NCBI GenBank assembly: GCA_916610825.1
Contig: OU744454.1
Location: 9,674,922 to 9,738,921 of the forward strand
DNA from: Haliclystus octoradiatus
Lineage: Eukaryota > Cnidaria > Staurozoa > Stauromedusae > Haliclystidae
Direction of reading: 5' to 3'
Length of the DNA stretch: 64,000 nt
Positions 1 to 10,670 of this stretch are shown in pieces. A program made the translations under genes and the position numbers. Every line of letters starts with the position of its first letter. Position 1 is the first letter of the stretch. The notes below the pieces were generated by a model, which searched no databases, had not been told where the DNA came from, and saw only the letters and a list, made by a program, of their open reading frames with translations.

Positions 1-37
1 ACATGTTTTTTATTTGAATTTATTTTATTTTATTCAG

Positions 38-2764
38 GTTGATGTGGTAGAGAGCTTCGATGTAAACGGTGCACTGCAGTCACTCTTCCACCATTGTCCA
101 CCGTCGTCACCTAGTGTCAGAGCAGCCTCTGTGGATTTTAGAGCTGCCCATATTGCCATCGACCATGCCAATCAACATCATTGCGAAAAGTGTGATATGT
201 GGTTCATATGTGAAGAACAGTGGCGTCTGCATACTCAAGCACATGATGTGACTCACCCCTTCACCTGTCAGAACTGTTTCAAGTCATTTCATCGTCGTAT
301 TCATCTGGCTATGCACATCCGCTCTGGTTGTCCTGCACTCGCTAATCAAAACATCAATCAACGAGGCGGAAACAATTCTAGAGATGATGACAATGAACCA
401 CACCCTGCTCTTTCCACAGAACTGACTGAACCACCACATCTTGTTTCACATGCTCTCAATCGAACAGTGCTGTTATATCGCAAGGACTTTGAGCAAATTC
501 ACCATGCCAACCTTTTGCAACGATTGAAAGATGTTATAAGTCTGCAAGTGCCACTCGTCAAGCAGCAAGCCTCCATTCAAAACGGTGTCAAGTTCTTTAT
601 GACGTTGTCTGTCGTGTTTAGAAAGGTCACCGATGATGATGAAAAGACGGACCCACCGGTTGTATTTGGTACTGAGGTATTTCGCTTTCTACCTCAAGAT
701 GATGATGACGGCCTGTATCTGCAAAGCTTGTTTGATTTGGCTTATAATCAGCTTCTCACCAAGATGGAAGAATTTGAACAGAATGGCTCATCGTGGATAA
801 TTGACGCACTCAACCATCTAGACTTGAACATTGTCACCTATGACCCTCTTCGGGCATCGTCTTTCCTACCCCTCCCACGAGATATACAACTCAAGCATGC
901 TGTTATCAATGTTCAGAATAATGATGATGAAAAGTGTTTTGTTTGGGCTGTACTGGCTAGTATGTTGAATATTTCTAACCATGCTGAACGTCTCTATCAT
1001 TATGAACGAAATGAGCACTTGCTGAAACTGGATGGATTACAATTCCCCCTCCCCCTCAAGGATGTGGCTAAATTTGAGCGCATGAATGACATCAGCGTTC
1101 ATGTGTATGGTTTTGTGATAGAGGAAACAGCAGCTAAAAAGTCAAAAAGCATTGTCATCCCGTTACGTATTGGCGAGAGGCGACAGTATTCACAACATGT
1201 TAACCTGTTGATGTGGACCGAAGACAATGAAAATGATGATGATGATGATGATGATCAACCTGCACCCAAGTCCCATTACGCTTACATTAAAAACCTAAGT
1301 GCTCTTCTCGGCTCTCAACTCAGCAAGAGAAAAAATCATAAAGACTTTTGTGATTACTGTCTGCTCGGTTTTGGAAATCCTGCTGTGCGAGATAGACATA
1401 TGGAAAAGTGTAAGCATACTGGGGCACAACGGGTTCGATTACCTGAGAAGGACGATCTGAACAAAGAGGATAAAGTGTTTTTCAAAGATATGCAAAAACA
1501 AGTGAAAATGCCCTTTGTCATGTACGCAGACACTGAAGCATTGTTAATGAAGCAATCAACTTGTCAACGCAATCCTCAAAACTCGTCAACTGTCATCACA
1601 CAAAATCATGTTCCTTGTGGGTTTGGTGTTTTGGTGAAGTGTACCAAACCAGAATTTGATGAGCCACCCTACATCTATCGAGGGGAAGATTGCATGGGTA
1701 AATTTCTGGATTATGTTCTTGCCAAGAGTGAAAAGCTGCGTGAGAAATTGAGAAACGTTGAGCCCATTATCATGTCTCTGGCAGAAGAGTTGGCCCATGT
1801 ACAAGCTGGAGTGTGTCATATCTGTGAGAAGGGTGATTTTGTTTATGGTGTTAAAAATCACAAACGTTTAAAGGTGAAAGATCACGATCATTTGAGTGGA
1901 CAGTATCGTGGTGCAGCACATAATGGATGCAATCTGAATTATCGCGTCAATGCTGATTACATTCCAATACCCTGCGTCTTACACAATCTACGAGGGTATG
2001 ATGCACATCACATCTTGTTGGCCTTCAAAGAACGACATGCTGAGAAACGCATTCAATGCATTCCAAACACAATGGAGAAGTATGTGTCCTTCACAATTGG
2101 CGGTGTACGCTTCATTGATTCTTTGCAATTTCTGAATGCAAGTCTTGGCACTTTGGTGGACAACTTGAATGATTCACAGCTGACACTCACCCACACCTAC
2201 TTGGAAACAATCACAACTCGATCGGTCAATCTAGACAATCGTCTATCGCTAGTCAAGCGCAAAGGAGTCTATCCCTATGAGTACATGGATTCGTGGGAGC
2301 GATTTGATGATGTCACATTACCACCTCGATCGGCCTTCTACAGTTCATTGACGGATGAAGATGTAAGTGAGGAAGATTATAGTCACGCTCAGCAGGTCTT
2401 TCGTGAATTCAGCATGAATAATTTGGGTGATTATCATGACTTCTACCTGTGTACTGATGTTCTACTTCTGGCAGACGTCTTCGAAACCTTTCGCAACATG
2501 TGTCATGAATACTTCCACCTCGATCCTGCTCAGTTCTATAGTTCTCCTGGACTTTCTTGGAGTGCAGCATTAAAAATGACAGGCATTGAGTTGGATTTGT
2601 TGACTGATATTGATCAGTATCAATTCATTGAACAGAGTGTGCGAGGTGGCGTTTCGTCCATCAATCATCGCTATGCCAAAGCCAATGTACCTGGTTCAGA
2701 TGATTATGATCCTGATTCACCCAATGCCTACTTGGTCTATCTGGATGCAAAGTGAGTGATGAGT

Positions 2765-2798
<34 letters not shown>

Positions 2799-4162
2799 AG
2801 CAATGAGAATGGTAGTATAGGGTTGCTAATTTTTTATGTTATTTTTATTTCAGCAACCTGTATGGATGGGCAATGTCGCAAGCGCTGCCAACAGGTCAAT
2901 TCCGATGGTTAGAACAGTGTGAAATTGATGTCTTGGATGTTTCTCAATTGTCTAACGACTGTGATGATGGGTACATTCTCGAATGTGATTTGACCTATCC
3001 AGCTGATATTCATGATGCACATGCCTGCTTCCCTCTCGCTCCTGAGCGAATGGTGATTGATTCAAAGATGTTGTCCCCTCACCAAAAGGAATTGTACGCC
3101 ATGACGATGATTAAATCACAGTTGAATGGTGAGTCTGTCACGATTAAAGATTCATGTCGAAAACTTGTTCCTAATTTGAGAGATAAAGAGAAATATGTGG
3201 TTCATTATCGAAATCTCTCCTTGTTTCTCGACTTGGGAATGGTGTTGACAAAAGTGCATCGTGTTCTGACGTTCAAACAGCGACCTTGGTTGAAACAATA
3301 CATCGACTTCAATACTCAGAAGAGAGCTGCTGCCACTGATGACTTCTCGAAAACGCTTTTCAAACTTTTCAACAATTCCATTTATGGCAAGCTGTTGGAA
3401 AGTGTACGCAGTAGACGCAACATCAATTTAGTGGACAATGCAAGGTCGATGAAAAAATTTGCAGCACAGCCCATCTTCAAATCTTGCAAGATTTTTCATG
3501 AAAATCTTTGTGCTGTAGAACGCTCGTTTCCTGAAATTGTCCTAAATCGACCTATTTATGCCGGATTCTGTGTCCTCGATTTATCAAAATGGCTGATGAT
3601 CGATTTTCATTACAATTATATGAAAAAGCGTTACCCTGGAAACCACTCCAAGGTATTGTTCACTGATACTGATAGCTTGGCTTATGTTATTCAAACTGAT
3701 GATTTATACCGAGATATTCAAGGTGCAAGTGATTGGTTTGACTTCAGTGGGTACCCTAAAGAACATCCTTGTTATTCACCTGCGAACAAAAAGGTGGTTG
3801 GCTATTTCAAAGATGAGTTGAACGGGTCCATTATGAAATCGTTTGTTGGTCTTCGCTCCAAGATGTATGCCTATCAGTACGATGGGAAAGAGGTGAAACG
3901 TGCCAAAGGTGTCAAACGGTCGACAGTTCAAAAGACATTGACGTTTGATGATTACAGAACCTGCCTCTTTGACAATGTCACACTGATGCGCAGTATGAGT
4001 GCCATCCGATCCATCGACCATCGACTGTATACTCTAGTTGTCAACAAGAAAGCTCTGTCGTCTTATGATGACAAGCGATATCTACTAGATGATGGCTACT
4101 CAACTCTACCCCACGGACATTACTCAATTGAAGATCAACAACAACAACAACAACAACAATAG
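38..4162 (+). CDS. Protein-primed type B DNA polymerase with zinc-finger and EndoVII-like domains (5' partial)
   Basis: Two exons, 38-2751 and 2854-4162, encode 1340 visible residues. The first is preceded by a pyrimidine-rich acceptor ending at 37 and has no early Met, so at least one exon lies left of the window. Residues below are counted from base 14. Two C2H2 fingers sit at about 57-101 and a further Cys/His finger near 445. The exonuclease motifs are YADTEA (~504), HNLRGYDAHH (~657) and YLCTDVLLLADVFE (~811). Between the first two is an HNH/endonuclease VII-like motif, KVKDHDHLSGQYRGAAH (~620). The palm motifs are DANNLYGWAM (A, across the intron), NNSIYGK (B) and FTDTDSLAY (C). The catalytic set is therefore complete. 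These features are known from DNA_pol_B_2 enzymes of Polinton/Maverick elements and adintovirus-like agents. The protein ends in a polyglutamine run. Its role would be replication of the element; assignment to one element class is inference. Confidence 0.88.
2752..2853 (+). other. Intron within the polymerase gene, splitting palm motif A
   Basis: The donor GTGAGT at 2752 and the acceptor TTTATTTCAG ending at 2853 restore the uninterrupted motif DANNLYGWAM when joined (AA from the first exon plus C from the second). The 102-bp intron contains a (GAT)n microsatellite at about 2767-2799. Without splicing the frame ends at 2753-2755. Confidence 0.85.
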
Positions 4163-4275
4163 CTTTTTTCTATATAATTACTATCAGTGAATATCTGTGA
4201 ATCGGATTACGAATTCAGATTATGTATCATCGTTTTAACTTATTGTTTAGCTAAGTTATGAACGAGAGAAATGAT

Positions 4276-4281
4276 AATAAA
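4276..4281 (+). terminator. Polyadenylation signal of the polymerase gene
   Basis: A canonical AATAAA lies about 115 bp after the polymerase stop codon, in the AT-rich gap between the two convergent genes. Confidence 0.5.
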
Positions 4282-4462
4282 AAACAGACAATTTTGTATA
4301 TATTAAATCATGTTTTATTATTGTTTTAAAAAATGTGTGAGAATTATTATTATTATTATGAATGACATTTTGTACTATAACATCTACTATTATTCATCTA
4401 TATCAAATCAAAGTTATAATTAATTGAATGTGTGATTGATTATTCTTTGTCATTAAATCTGT

Positions 4463-4468
4463 TTTATT
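4463..4468 (-). terminator. Polyadenylation signal of the 385-aa gene
   Basis: TTTATT on the plus strand reads AATAAA on the minus strand, about 117 bp after the stop codon of the minus-strand gene ending at 4585. It fits the convergent arrangement with the polymerase. Confidence 0.5.
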
Positions 4469-4584
4469 AATAAATGCATATCTATGATTCTCAAGATATA
4501 TATTTGTATAATGAATCAGGTTTTGTCCATTCTAAAACAAATGGGTGATTCTGTTGATGAACTATTGATTATGTTATACGTCTG

Positions 4585-5742
4585 TTATGGATCGGTGAAT
4601 TCATTACTTTGTGCATAAGCGTCTGTGAGACGTTCTTTGAGTTCATTCACCCACAGGCTATTTGATAACAAGTGTTCCAGAGTGAAACTAGGCCACATAC
4701 TTTTAACTCTGCTGATGTGACGAAATGCCTTGTTGTGAGCTTCTGCGATGTCCACCTGTTTTATTACGTCATCAAAACAAAGACGTATGCATTCATCTGC
4801 TGTGGAAAATGCGCATATTTCATGACCCATTATATTCTGTTCCTCATCTCTACACCCCATACATATGCTTTTAAGACAATCCAATACTTTAGGTGCCATT
4901 TGATCTACAAAAGCAGGAATTATTTGCCGTAATTGTCTGGTCAATACCGTAATTTCAGAACTATCTCCATCAGCGTCAGTGGTTATCGGCTTATGTCCGT
5001 TTGTGAAAGAATTTACTGGGTGATGAATAACGCTTCTGACAGGGTAAGAAAAATCACTGTCTGCCACTTTCATGTTGAGTAACTGCTTTTTGTAAGTTGA
5101 ATACGACTTTTTCATACCCTGCAGAACTTTGATCATTTCTTCTAAATTCTCCGCGTTAATAATAATGTGACCACATCCTTCTCTCGATGATGATGATTTA
5201 TTACCAACTTGCCCCTCATCAATGGTTTGACTCATCATAATGTAAACGTTATTTGAGAGACTCGATTTGTCACTGTGATCTACAAATGCTTTACTTGTTA
5301 ATTGTAGTTTTTTAATACCTTGATTTCTCAAGGTCTTTAAACGTTTTGCAAAACCAGATTCGTCTCCATTGTTATTAGGTTGTCGATCATTCACCCATTG
5401 TGGTAATTCAACCTCTTTATTTTCAGGGACTTGAGGCTTCGTTTTCTTTGTTGATGTGGATTTCCCCAATTTGATAAAATCGACATTTCGACGTTTCAAT
5501 TCTTTATCACTGTTGGCTTGTGTAACAGATCCGCTAATATGACGAGGCTTGTGAGATTTTCTCTTGTTGTGTTTTGAAGGCTGAATCACCTCAATGATTG
5601 AAATATCATCATCATCCATCTTGTCTGGAACAATTGGCTGACTAGTTACTGCAGTTGGTTTATTCATCAGCGAATCAAGCGTTTCATATTCTGATGCAGT
5701 AAATGGTGTGGCAGTGAATTCCAAATCATCCATTGAAGCCAT
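4585..5742 (-). CDS. Unrecognised 385-aa protein, convergent with the polymerase
   Basis: A single intronless frame from ATG 5742 to a stop at 4585. I do not recognise the family. The first ~135 residues look disordered and charged: an acidic DDDDIS stretch near 43 is followed by basic Lys/Arg segments such as KRKSHKPR, which could act as nuclear localisation signals. The C-terminal ~130 residues look folded, with hydrophobic helices and a Cys/His cluster (CMGC, then HEIC, then further Cys) that could bind a metal. The gene lies tail-to-tail with the polymerase, has its own TATA box and AATAAA, and is backed by the repeat array at 5851-6100. This context suggests it belongs to the same mobile or viral element, perhaps as a DNA-binding or structural protein; that role is only inferred. 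An internal ATG at codon 4 is an alternative start. Confidence 0.75.
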   Translation of the reverse strand: MASMDDLEFTATPFTASEYETLDSLMNKPTAVTSQPIVPDKMDDDDISIIEVIQPSKHNKRKSHKPRHISGSVTQANSDKELKRRNVDFIKLGKSTSTKKTKPQVPENKEVELPQWVNDRQPNNNGDESGFAKRLKTLRNQGIKKLQLTSKAFVDHSDKSSLSNNVYIMMSQTIDEGQVGNKSSSSREGCGHIIINAENLEEMIKVLQGMKKSYSTYKKQLLNMKVADSDFSYPVRSVIHHPVNSFTNGHKPITTDADGDSSEITVLTRQLRQIIPAFVDQMAPKVLDCLKSICMGCRDEEQNIMGHEICAFSTADECIRLCFDDVIKQVDIAEAHNKAFRHISRVKSMWPSFTLEHLLSNSLWVNELKERLTDAYAQSNEFTDP

Positions 5743-5813
5743 TATGCAAAAAACAACTCAACTGCTATACCGTATGTCAAATTGTAATGAAATGAAACGA
5801 TTTTCAAACGAGA

Positions 5814-5822
5814 CTTTTATAA
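5814..5822 (-). promoter_or_regulatory. TATA box of the 385-aa gene
   Basis: The minus strand reads TTATAAAAG here, a strong TATA consensus about 72 bp upstream of ATG 5742. It sits between the start codon and the TCGTTGCGC array, as expected for a compact viral or transposon promoter. Confidence 0.6.
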
Positions 5823-5850
5823 CCCTGGATGATTGACATGTTGTCAATCA

Positions 5851-6100
5851 ATCGTTGCGCTTTTGGTAATCGGATTAATGGATCGTTGTGCTAAACCGGA
5901 TCGTTGCGCTAAAACCGGATCGTTGCGCTAAAACCGAATCGTTGCGCTAAACCGGATCGTTGCGCAAATACCGGAGTGGTTGACCGGATCGTTGCGCAAA
6001 TACCGGAGTGGTTGACCGGATCGTTGCGCAAATACCGGAGTGGTTGACCGGATCGTTGCGCAAATCGTTGCGCTTTTTACCGGAGTTCCGAATCGTTGCG
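5851..6100. repeat. Iteron-like array of TCGTTGCGC motifs
   Basis: About eleven same-orientation copies of (A)TCGTTGCGC begin near 5851, 5882 (one mismatch), 5900, 5919, 5938, 5956, 5988, 6020, 6052, 6064 and 6092 (partial). The first part has 18-19-bp spacing with unit ATCGTTGCGCTAAAACCGG. The second is four near-perfect copies of a 32-bp unit starting at 5951, 5983, 6015 and 6047. The array is CG-rich in an AT-rich region and ends about 30 bp from a TATA box. It resembles a replication-origin or transcription-factor binding array; the function is inference. Confidence 0.85.
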
Positions 6101-6120
6101 TCGTTGCCTATTGACTGGCC

Positions 6121-7334
6121 CAGAACCCGTCAAATACATCTACTTGTGTATCATTTATATAACTCCCTGGCTAAATGAACGCAAAAATTTAGATGGGGCT
6201 CAAGATGTATGCTATAGTCAATATCTCTCATCATCAATGATTGACACTTCTATCATAAGAACACTATAATCACATGACTTCACATTGCACACGAGTTTAC
6301 CTCATCAATAGCATTGCCATTTTAGAGGTCTGAAAATGAAGATGTTGCGTTACGCCTGTATGTTGCCTCGCTTATCCAGTCTCGTCTGATTTGTATCAAA
6401 TGATATGCGAATCATATATATTAACAGAAGGTCATGGACAGCTTGTCATATGCAAATTCGAGTTGCCATTTTCGAAATCTGTCGAAATCAACTTGCAGTA
6501 ATGTTCCTGTTTTTCGTAATCCCTGCAGTAACTGTATCGACATTTTTGTTGACTCTGAGTTTTATTCGATTGCACTTTAAAACGATGGCACTGAGTAACT
6601 TTATGGTTATGGCTTTTAAATAGAAGTATATATTGACGTAATGATCGTGCATTCTTATCCGAATAAAATTGTAGTTAAAAAGCGCTCAGAAGTTTCCAAT
6701 GTTTGCACTCAATGACACGATGGTTCATTGTACGATAAAAGGTCAGAGGGCAAAGTTGAATCTGTGTTGAACTGGATGTTATGTATATGTAACGTTATCT
6801 GGAGGAGTGTGTTTACTTGAGTGGAGGGTAGCGTTTTGATGGGAATTTTAAGTTAAATCTCTCTGAGAACAATTGCGCTTAAAATAACGGAGATTCTTGT
6901 AAATAGAAAGATTATGCCCCAGCTGTGGCACTGGAGAGAGGGGCTTGATCTTCTCCTCACCCCTCCCACTTACTACTATCTTGAATGTCTATGTTGTATA
7001 TTATCGCCTTTCGTAATCATAACAGTTCTGATAGATATAAATGATTCATTTAATCTTATAATACCATAATCTTCGTAAGTATCGAAGGACTGTTTTTGGA
7101 TTATTTATTACGCTAGAAAATTCAACTTATTCTTGAATTTATGAAAATAGATCTTTTTATAAAATCTGTGGATCGTATAGAATCATATATCGACGCTCAT
7201 GTTTATGGATAGCTTAATAATATTTAAACACATTTATAGCTCAAATGTGTCACAACTCTCTACTTTGATGCTTTTGATGTTTTTAATAAGGGAAAAGCAA
7301 AGTTATTTCGAAAGCTTGGTAATATTTTGATAGG
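6121..7334. other. Intergenic, no supported gene
   Basis: AT-rich sequence between the polymerase element and the ATT tract. The short open frames here (for example near 6405-6623) lack recognisable domains, splice context or low-complexity explanation, and I see no further feature. Confidence 0.5.
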
Positions 7335-7335
7335 A

Positions 7336-7652
<317 letters not shown>

Positions 7653-8571
7653 ACCAGTAACATGTGTAGTATTATAGGTGATTCAATTTGTAAATGTTTG
7701 TTCAAAACGTACACCTATAGCGATATTATTTACAATTGATCTCCCAGTGTCTTTTAAAAATGAGCCTCGTAAAGTTCTCAATTTGGTCTTACATTGTGCG
7801 TGTTCATATAAAAGAGTTCACTTCTTCATGAGTCTATGGGGACCGTGGAAAAAAATTAATTCTCTTTTCGAGACTCAATTGGAAAATTGCAGTAACGATA
7901 TCTAACGAAGACGCCCGTACATATTGCTGCAACCAATATATGATATGCCTACTTCACAACGACGATGAATAAGGGTGTGGCTGATTTGTTTAAGTGGAAT
8001 GCGACTACCTTAGACAGAGAGACGGCCATCAAGGGTGAAGCTTCGCTCTCTAGGGTAATCCAGGAAAATTTTTGGAAACTAGGCTTCTTTAGGTGCCTTC
8101 TAGTGGACATTTTAAAAACAATACGTTGATTTTACGAAAAAAAAGATAATTTACCTACGTGACATAGGCACTATTTCCTTTCTTCTTTATTTGAGGTGAT
8201 GATTTATATGAGTTTTTTATTCTTGTTGATTTTTTCATTCTCTTGAGTTATAAATTGAAATTATTATATCCATATGTACCGTGTATAAATGTTCTTAAAG
8301 ACAGTAATATTTGATTTTTTTCTTTCTATGAATTAGTTTAAAACATTGTATCTTGGGAATTCTAAATTGAATACCTTAACGAACTTAGGAAAGCACCCTT
8401 TAAGATTGGATAGGTACCAACCATGTGAAGGTATACCCCTGAGACTAATATGCACGTATAACTCATATTTATATGTGGCTGATATTGAATTAATTTGCTT
8501 ACTTCATAGACATTAGAACCCAATGGTAACAATTGGTAAAAACGAGACTGCCTCCCAATGAATTCGACCTC
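7653..8571. other. Intergenic, upstream of the neurexin-like gene
   Basis: No convincing exon. This stretch should contain the promoter and 5' leader of the gene starting at 8572, but I see no clear TATA box or initiator to fix it. Confidence 0.4.
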
Positions 8572-10636
8572 ATGGCAATACTCGTATTTTATTGGTTGAT
8601 TATCATGACTCTTTTCATGTCAATCAAATGTATAACATTTACTAATCAATTCTCATCGTATGCCGTATTTGAAAGATGGACTGCTATTGAAAATGGTTAT
8701 CTACACTTTCAGTTTAAAACGCATCGTAGTTCATGTTTATTAATATATTTAGACGATAGCAATAGCCCAACATCACGTGGGAAAAGCTATTTACAATTAT
8801 CTATCGTTAAAGGAACAATGGAATTAGTCGTTCAATCGAATCGTGAGACATCTTATGAGAAATTAGGTGTTGATCTTAATGATCTTGAATGGCATAGTGT
8901 TCAATTCAAAAGATTTGCTACTTTCTTATCAATTGCATTGGACGACCAAGAACGTGCCTTACCAATGACACAAAAGCAGATTGAAAATTTTAACATTGAT
9001 TCATATATATTTCTTGGAGCAATGCCTCGGAAATTTGTTGATTCAGTAACCAATAAGAATTCATTACTACTGCCCAGGTAAGACCGCCCGTTACCAGGCT
9101 CTTATTACGTGTCTGTATGTTTGGGGCATTTTGGCAGAGTAAGTGCCACAACTTTGGTAGGTGGGATGCGAAAATATCCTATTGTAATATTGTGACTTAG
9201 AGATACCCTTACCTCATTTTTGGGTAATGACAGGCATAGACAAGGGAATGCTTGCAACTCTCTTCACACTCCAATCCTTCCTAGTAAGTTAATGTGTTGG
9301 ATTCTACAAAAGTGTGAAAACATATAATGTATTTCATCATTTGCTATACAATGTTGTTGATTCCATGCATTAACTCTAATAATAATTGTTGTTTTTATTG
9401 ACTAGGTTTGTTGGATGTATAAATAACCTCCGTTGTTCATCTAAAACTGGTATGGACATTTATCCTAATATTCAATGGAGCCAATCTGTTCAAAGTGGGT
9501 GTCTAGATGCATGCGAGAAAGAGACTTGTTCCCGAGGGGGTCAATGCGTTAACTGGTTTAATTCCGTTTCATGCGATTGCCTTGGGACCGGTTATGAAGG
9601 AGTTAATTGCTCTACCAGTAAGTCACATGAAAACTACATGATCGTAATTCAAACAATTTTTAGTCATTGAGTAGCAGCCCCTTCAAAAAAGCATGAAAGG
9701 TTATTCTCCTACTCGTTATTTGGATGTACATATTTACGGACAGATTTTTCTTTACGCTAATGTCTATCAGACATCCTTTAACATTGCTACAAAATAAAAT
9801 CTATAAAAACATACTGACAATTCCCTCTATTTCAAAGCCTGACCAGCAGATGAGAAATGTCTTTCTTCCCATTACCAATCGAATACAGATACCTATACTG
9901 ATTTTTGTCTGCTGATAATGTTAATGATTTAACTAGCCTTTGATGAGCTTTCATTGCAGTCAGGACTCAGAAACATGTTGATTATACTGTAGTATACCAT
10001 GCCAAACGTTTGTTACACTGATTAGGTGGTGCTTACTCATCATTGATAAAAATATTCCAAATCTTCAGTACAAATGTAACCGTTAGCCGCACGATCAAAT
10101 GCAATTATACAGAAATAATTAAACATAGCTCTCATCAGGAATAGTATACCTAAACCGATTAGAGGCAAAAAGATAATATGTTCAAATATTGAAATTGAAA
10201 CCCAGTGCCCAGCCCATTACCTAATACTCTAGACTGTGCTGATAACGATTCGCCTAAATAAGGAGTGTGTCTGTTTTGTGGCAGGGGGATTGATGATGAT
10301 TTTCATTTTCTGTATTTCTGTCCTTCTAACAATGATCAATGTAACAAATGTTACAAGGGTGGCGATTCCAAATTTCCACGTTACATAGAAACAATTTGGC
10401 AATAGTCTCTAATACTGGAATGGAGCTAATTCCTATTGTTTTTTACGAAATATGTTAAAAAAAATCCCTGACAAAAAATTTAGTCTTCCCCCGACGGGGG
10501 GCTATAGCCCCCTGCCCCCCTCTGGTACAGAAATACAGAAAATGAAAATCATCATCAATCCCCCCTGCCACAAAACAGACACACTCCTTATCAGTCCTTT
10601 GCAAAAAAGTTTGTATAACTTAAAGGTTCTGAATAA

Positions 10637-10670
<34 letters not shown>

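Noticed and set aside
5851-6100. CRISPR-like array
   Set aside because: The spacers are part of the repeated unit rather than unique, and the context is an intron-bearing eukaryotic genome.
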